NCBI GenBank assembly: GCA_023387935.1
Contig: JAEWHG010000030.1
Coordinates: forward strand, 1 to 14,562
Length of the DNA: 14,562 bases
Direction: 5' to 3'
Source of the DNA: Bacillota bacterium
Lineage (GTDB): Bacteria > Bacillota > Clostridia > Peptostreptococcales > Natronincolaceae
A program made the translations under genes and the position numbers. Below the pieces are notes generated by a model. The model worked only from the letters and a program-made list of their open reading frames with translations, made no database searches and had not been told where the DNA came from. Shown piece after piece: positions 14,318 to 14,562 of the stretch (position 1 is its first letter; every line of letters starts with the position of its first letter).

Positions 14318-14562
14318 TTAGTAAACTCTATAGTCGTCTTCTTCTATTAGGAATTCCTCACGGCGTTCTCGCTCTCTAGGACACTCGTCTTCTATTGGGC
14401 ATTCTCTACGGCGTTCTCTCCCTCTAGGACACTCTTCTTCTATTGGGCTCTCTATATTAGAAGTTCGACCAATTGCAACCTGTCTCTTTTGTAAAAGTTT
14501 AAGTGTAATAGATATAACCATTCTTTCATCAATTGCTGTGAATACTTTTTCTCCTACAGGTA
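14318..14562 (-). CDS. C-terminal end of an unrecognised protein with a charged 16-residue tandem repeat (partial)
   Basis: The frame stays open to the right edge of the window, so the gene starts outside it; about 81 residues are visible. An ATG at 14521 is inside the frame but has no ribosome site, so it is probably internal. The visible part begins with a beta-rich stretch (Val-Phe-Thr-Ala-Ile-Asp-Glu-Arg-Met-Val-Ile-Ser-Ile-Thr-Leu). It then enters two full copies and a partial copy of a 16-residue unit with a Pro-Ile-Glu-(Glu/Asp)-Glu-Cys-Pro-Arg start and an Arg/Glu-rich end, closing Glu-Glu-Asp-Asp-Tyr-Arg-Val-Tyr. The beta-rich stretch is loosely like the end of spore-associated SPOCS/DUF3794 proteins, but that is a weak resemblance. 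No function can be assigned. Confidence 0.6.
   Translation of the reverse strand, partial: PVGEKVFTAIDERMVISITLKLLQKRQVAIGRTSNIESPIEEECPRGRERRRECPIEDECPRERERREEFLIEEDDYRVY
14340..14453 (-). repeat. 48-base tandem repeat inside the right-edge gene (about 2.4 copies)
   Basis: The word TCTTCTATT recurs at 14340, 14388 and 14436, exactly 48 bases apart. The intervening bases are largely conserved, including CGGCGTTCTC and CTAGGACACTC. The period is 16 codons, so copy-number change keeps the frame. Confidence 0.85.

Overview
The window is AT-rich DNA from a low-GC, endospore-forming, probably anaerobic member of the Clostridia, most like the Alkaliphilus / Natronincola side of the group. This placement is inferred from gene content: an S-layer-homology (SLH) wall protein with YcdB-type domains, a CBS/DRTGG-type inorganic pyrophosphatase, a CheV, a YqeB of the selenium-dependent molybdenum hydroxylase system, a long clostridial U32 protein and a small Leu/Phe-rich Cys protein. 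Strong AGGAGG-type ribosome sites and frequent TTG starts agree with it. No rRNA, tRNA, CRISPR array, transposase or phage gene was seen.

Layout, left to right. A small membrane protein resembling voltage-sensor segments S1-S3 (85-600, +) and the Mn-dependent pyrophosphatase ppaC (772-2385, +) read rightward and stop at a symmetric terminator (2421-2467). A leftward series follows: cheV (2564-3478), a secreted YcdB/SLH protein (3688-5955), yqeB (6027-6827), a MATE exporter (6967-8352) and a GNAT acetyltransferase (8455-9189). Terminators or promoters between most of them suggest separate transcription rather than one operon. The yajQ gene (9382-9873, +) is divergent from the acetyltransferase across a 192-base spacer holding an inverted repeat. 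A PAP2-type membrane phosphatase (10007-10696, -) lies between two 74-base direct repeats exactly 1003 bases apart. Leftward again come a U32 protein (11016-13496), a small protein with two copies of a hydrophobic Cys-ended segment (13763-14011), and the C-terminal end of an unrecognised protein with a 16-residue tandem repeat that runs off the right edge (14318-14562).

The genes do not form one pathway. They are mostly housekeeping (pyrophosphate hydrolysis, rRNA or tRNA hydroxylation by the U32 family), envelope functions (SLH protein, PAP2, MATE, small membrane proteins) and signalling (CheV, YajQ). The right end may be sporulation-related: the small Cys protein has a sequence upstream that fits a mother-cell sigma factor (SigK/SigE) promoter and overlaps a 14-base perfect palindrome.

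Several starts are placed downstream of the longest possible reading frame because the ribosome binding site fixes them. These are the first gene (TTG at 85), cheV (3478), yqeB (6827), MATE (8352), GNAT (9189), yajQ (9382) and U32 (13496). The least explained structure is the pair of 74-base repeats, each ending exactly at the A-tract of a terminator hairpin. They could be a small-RNA family or remnants of a small mobile element.
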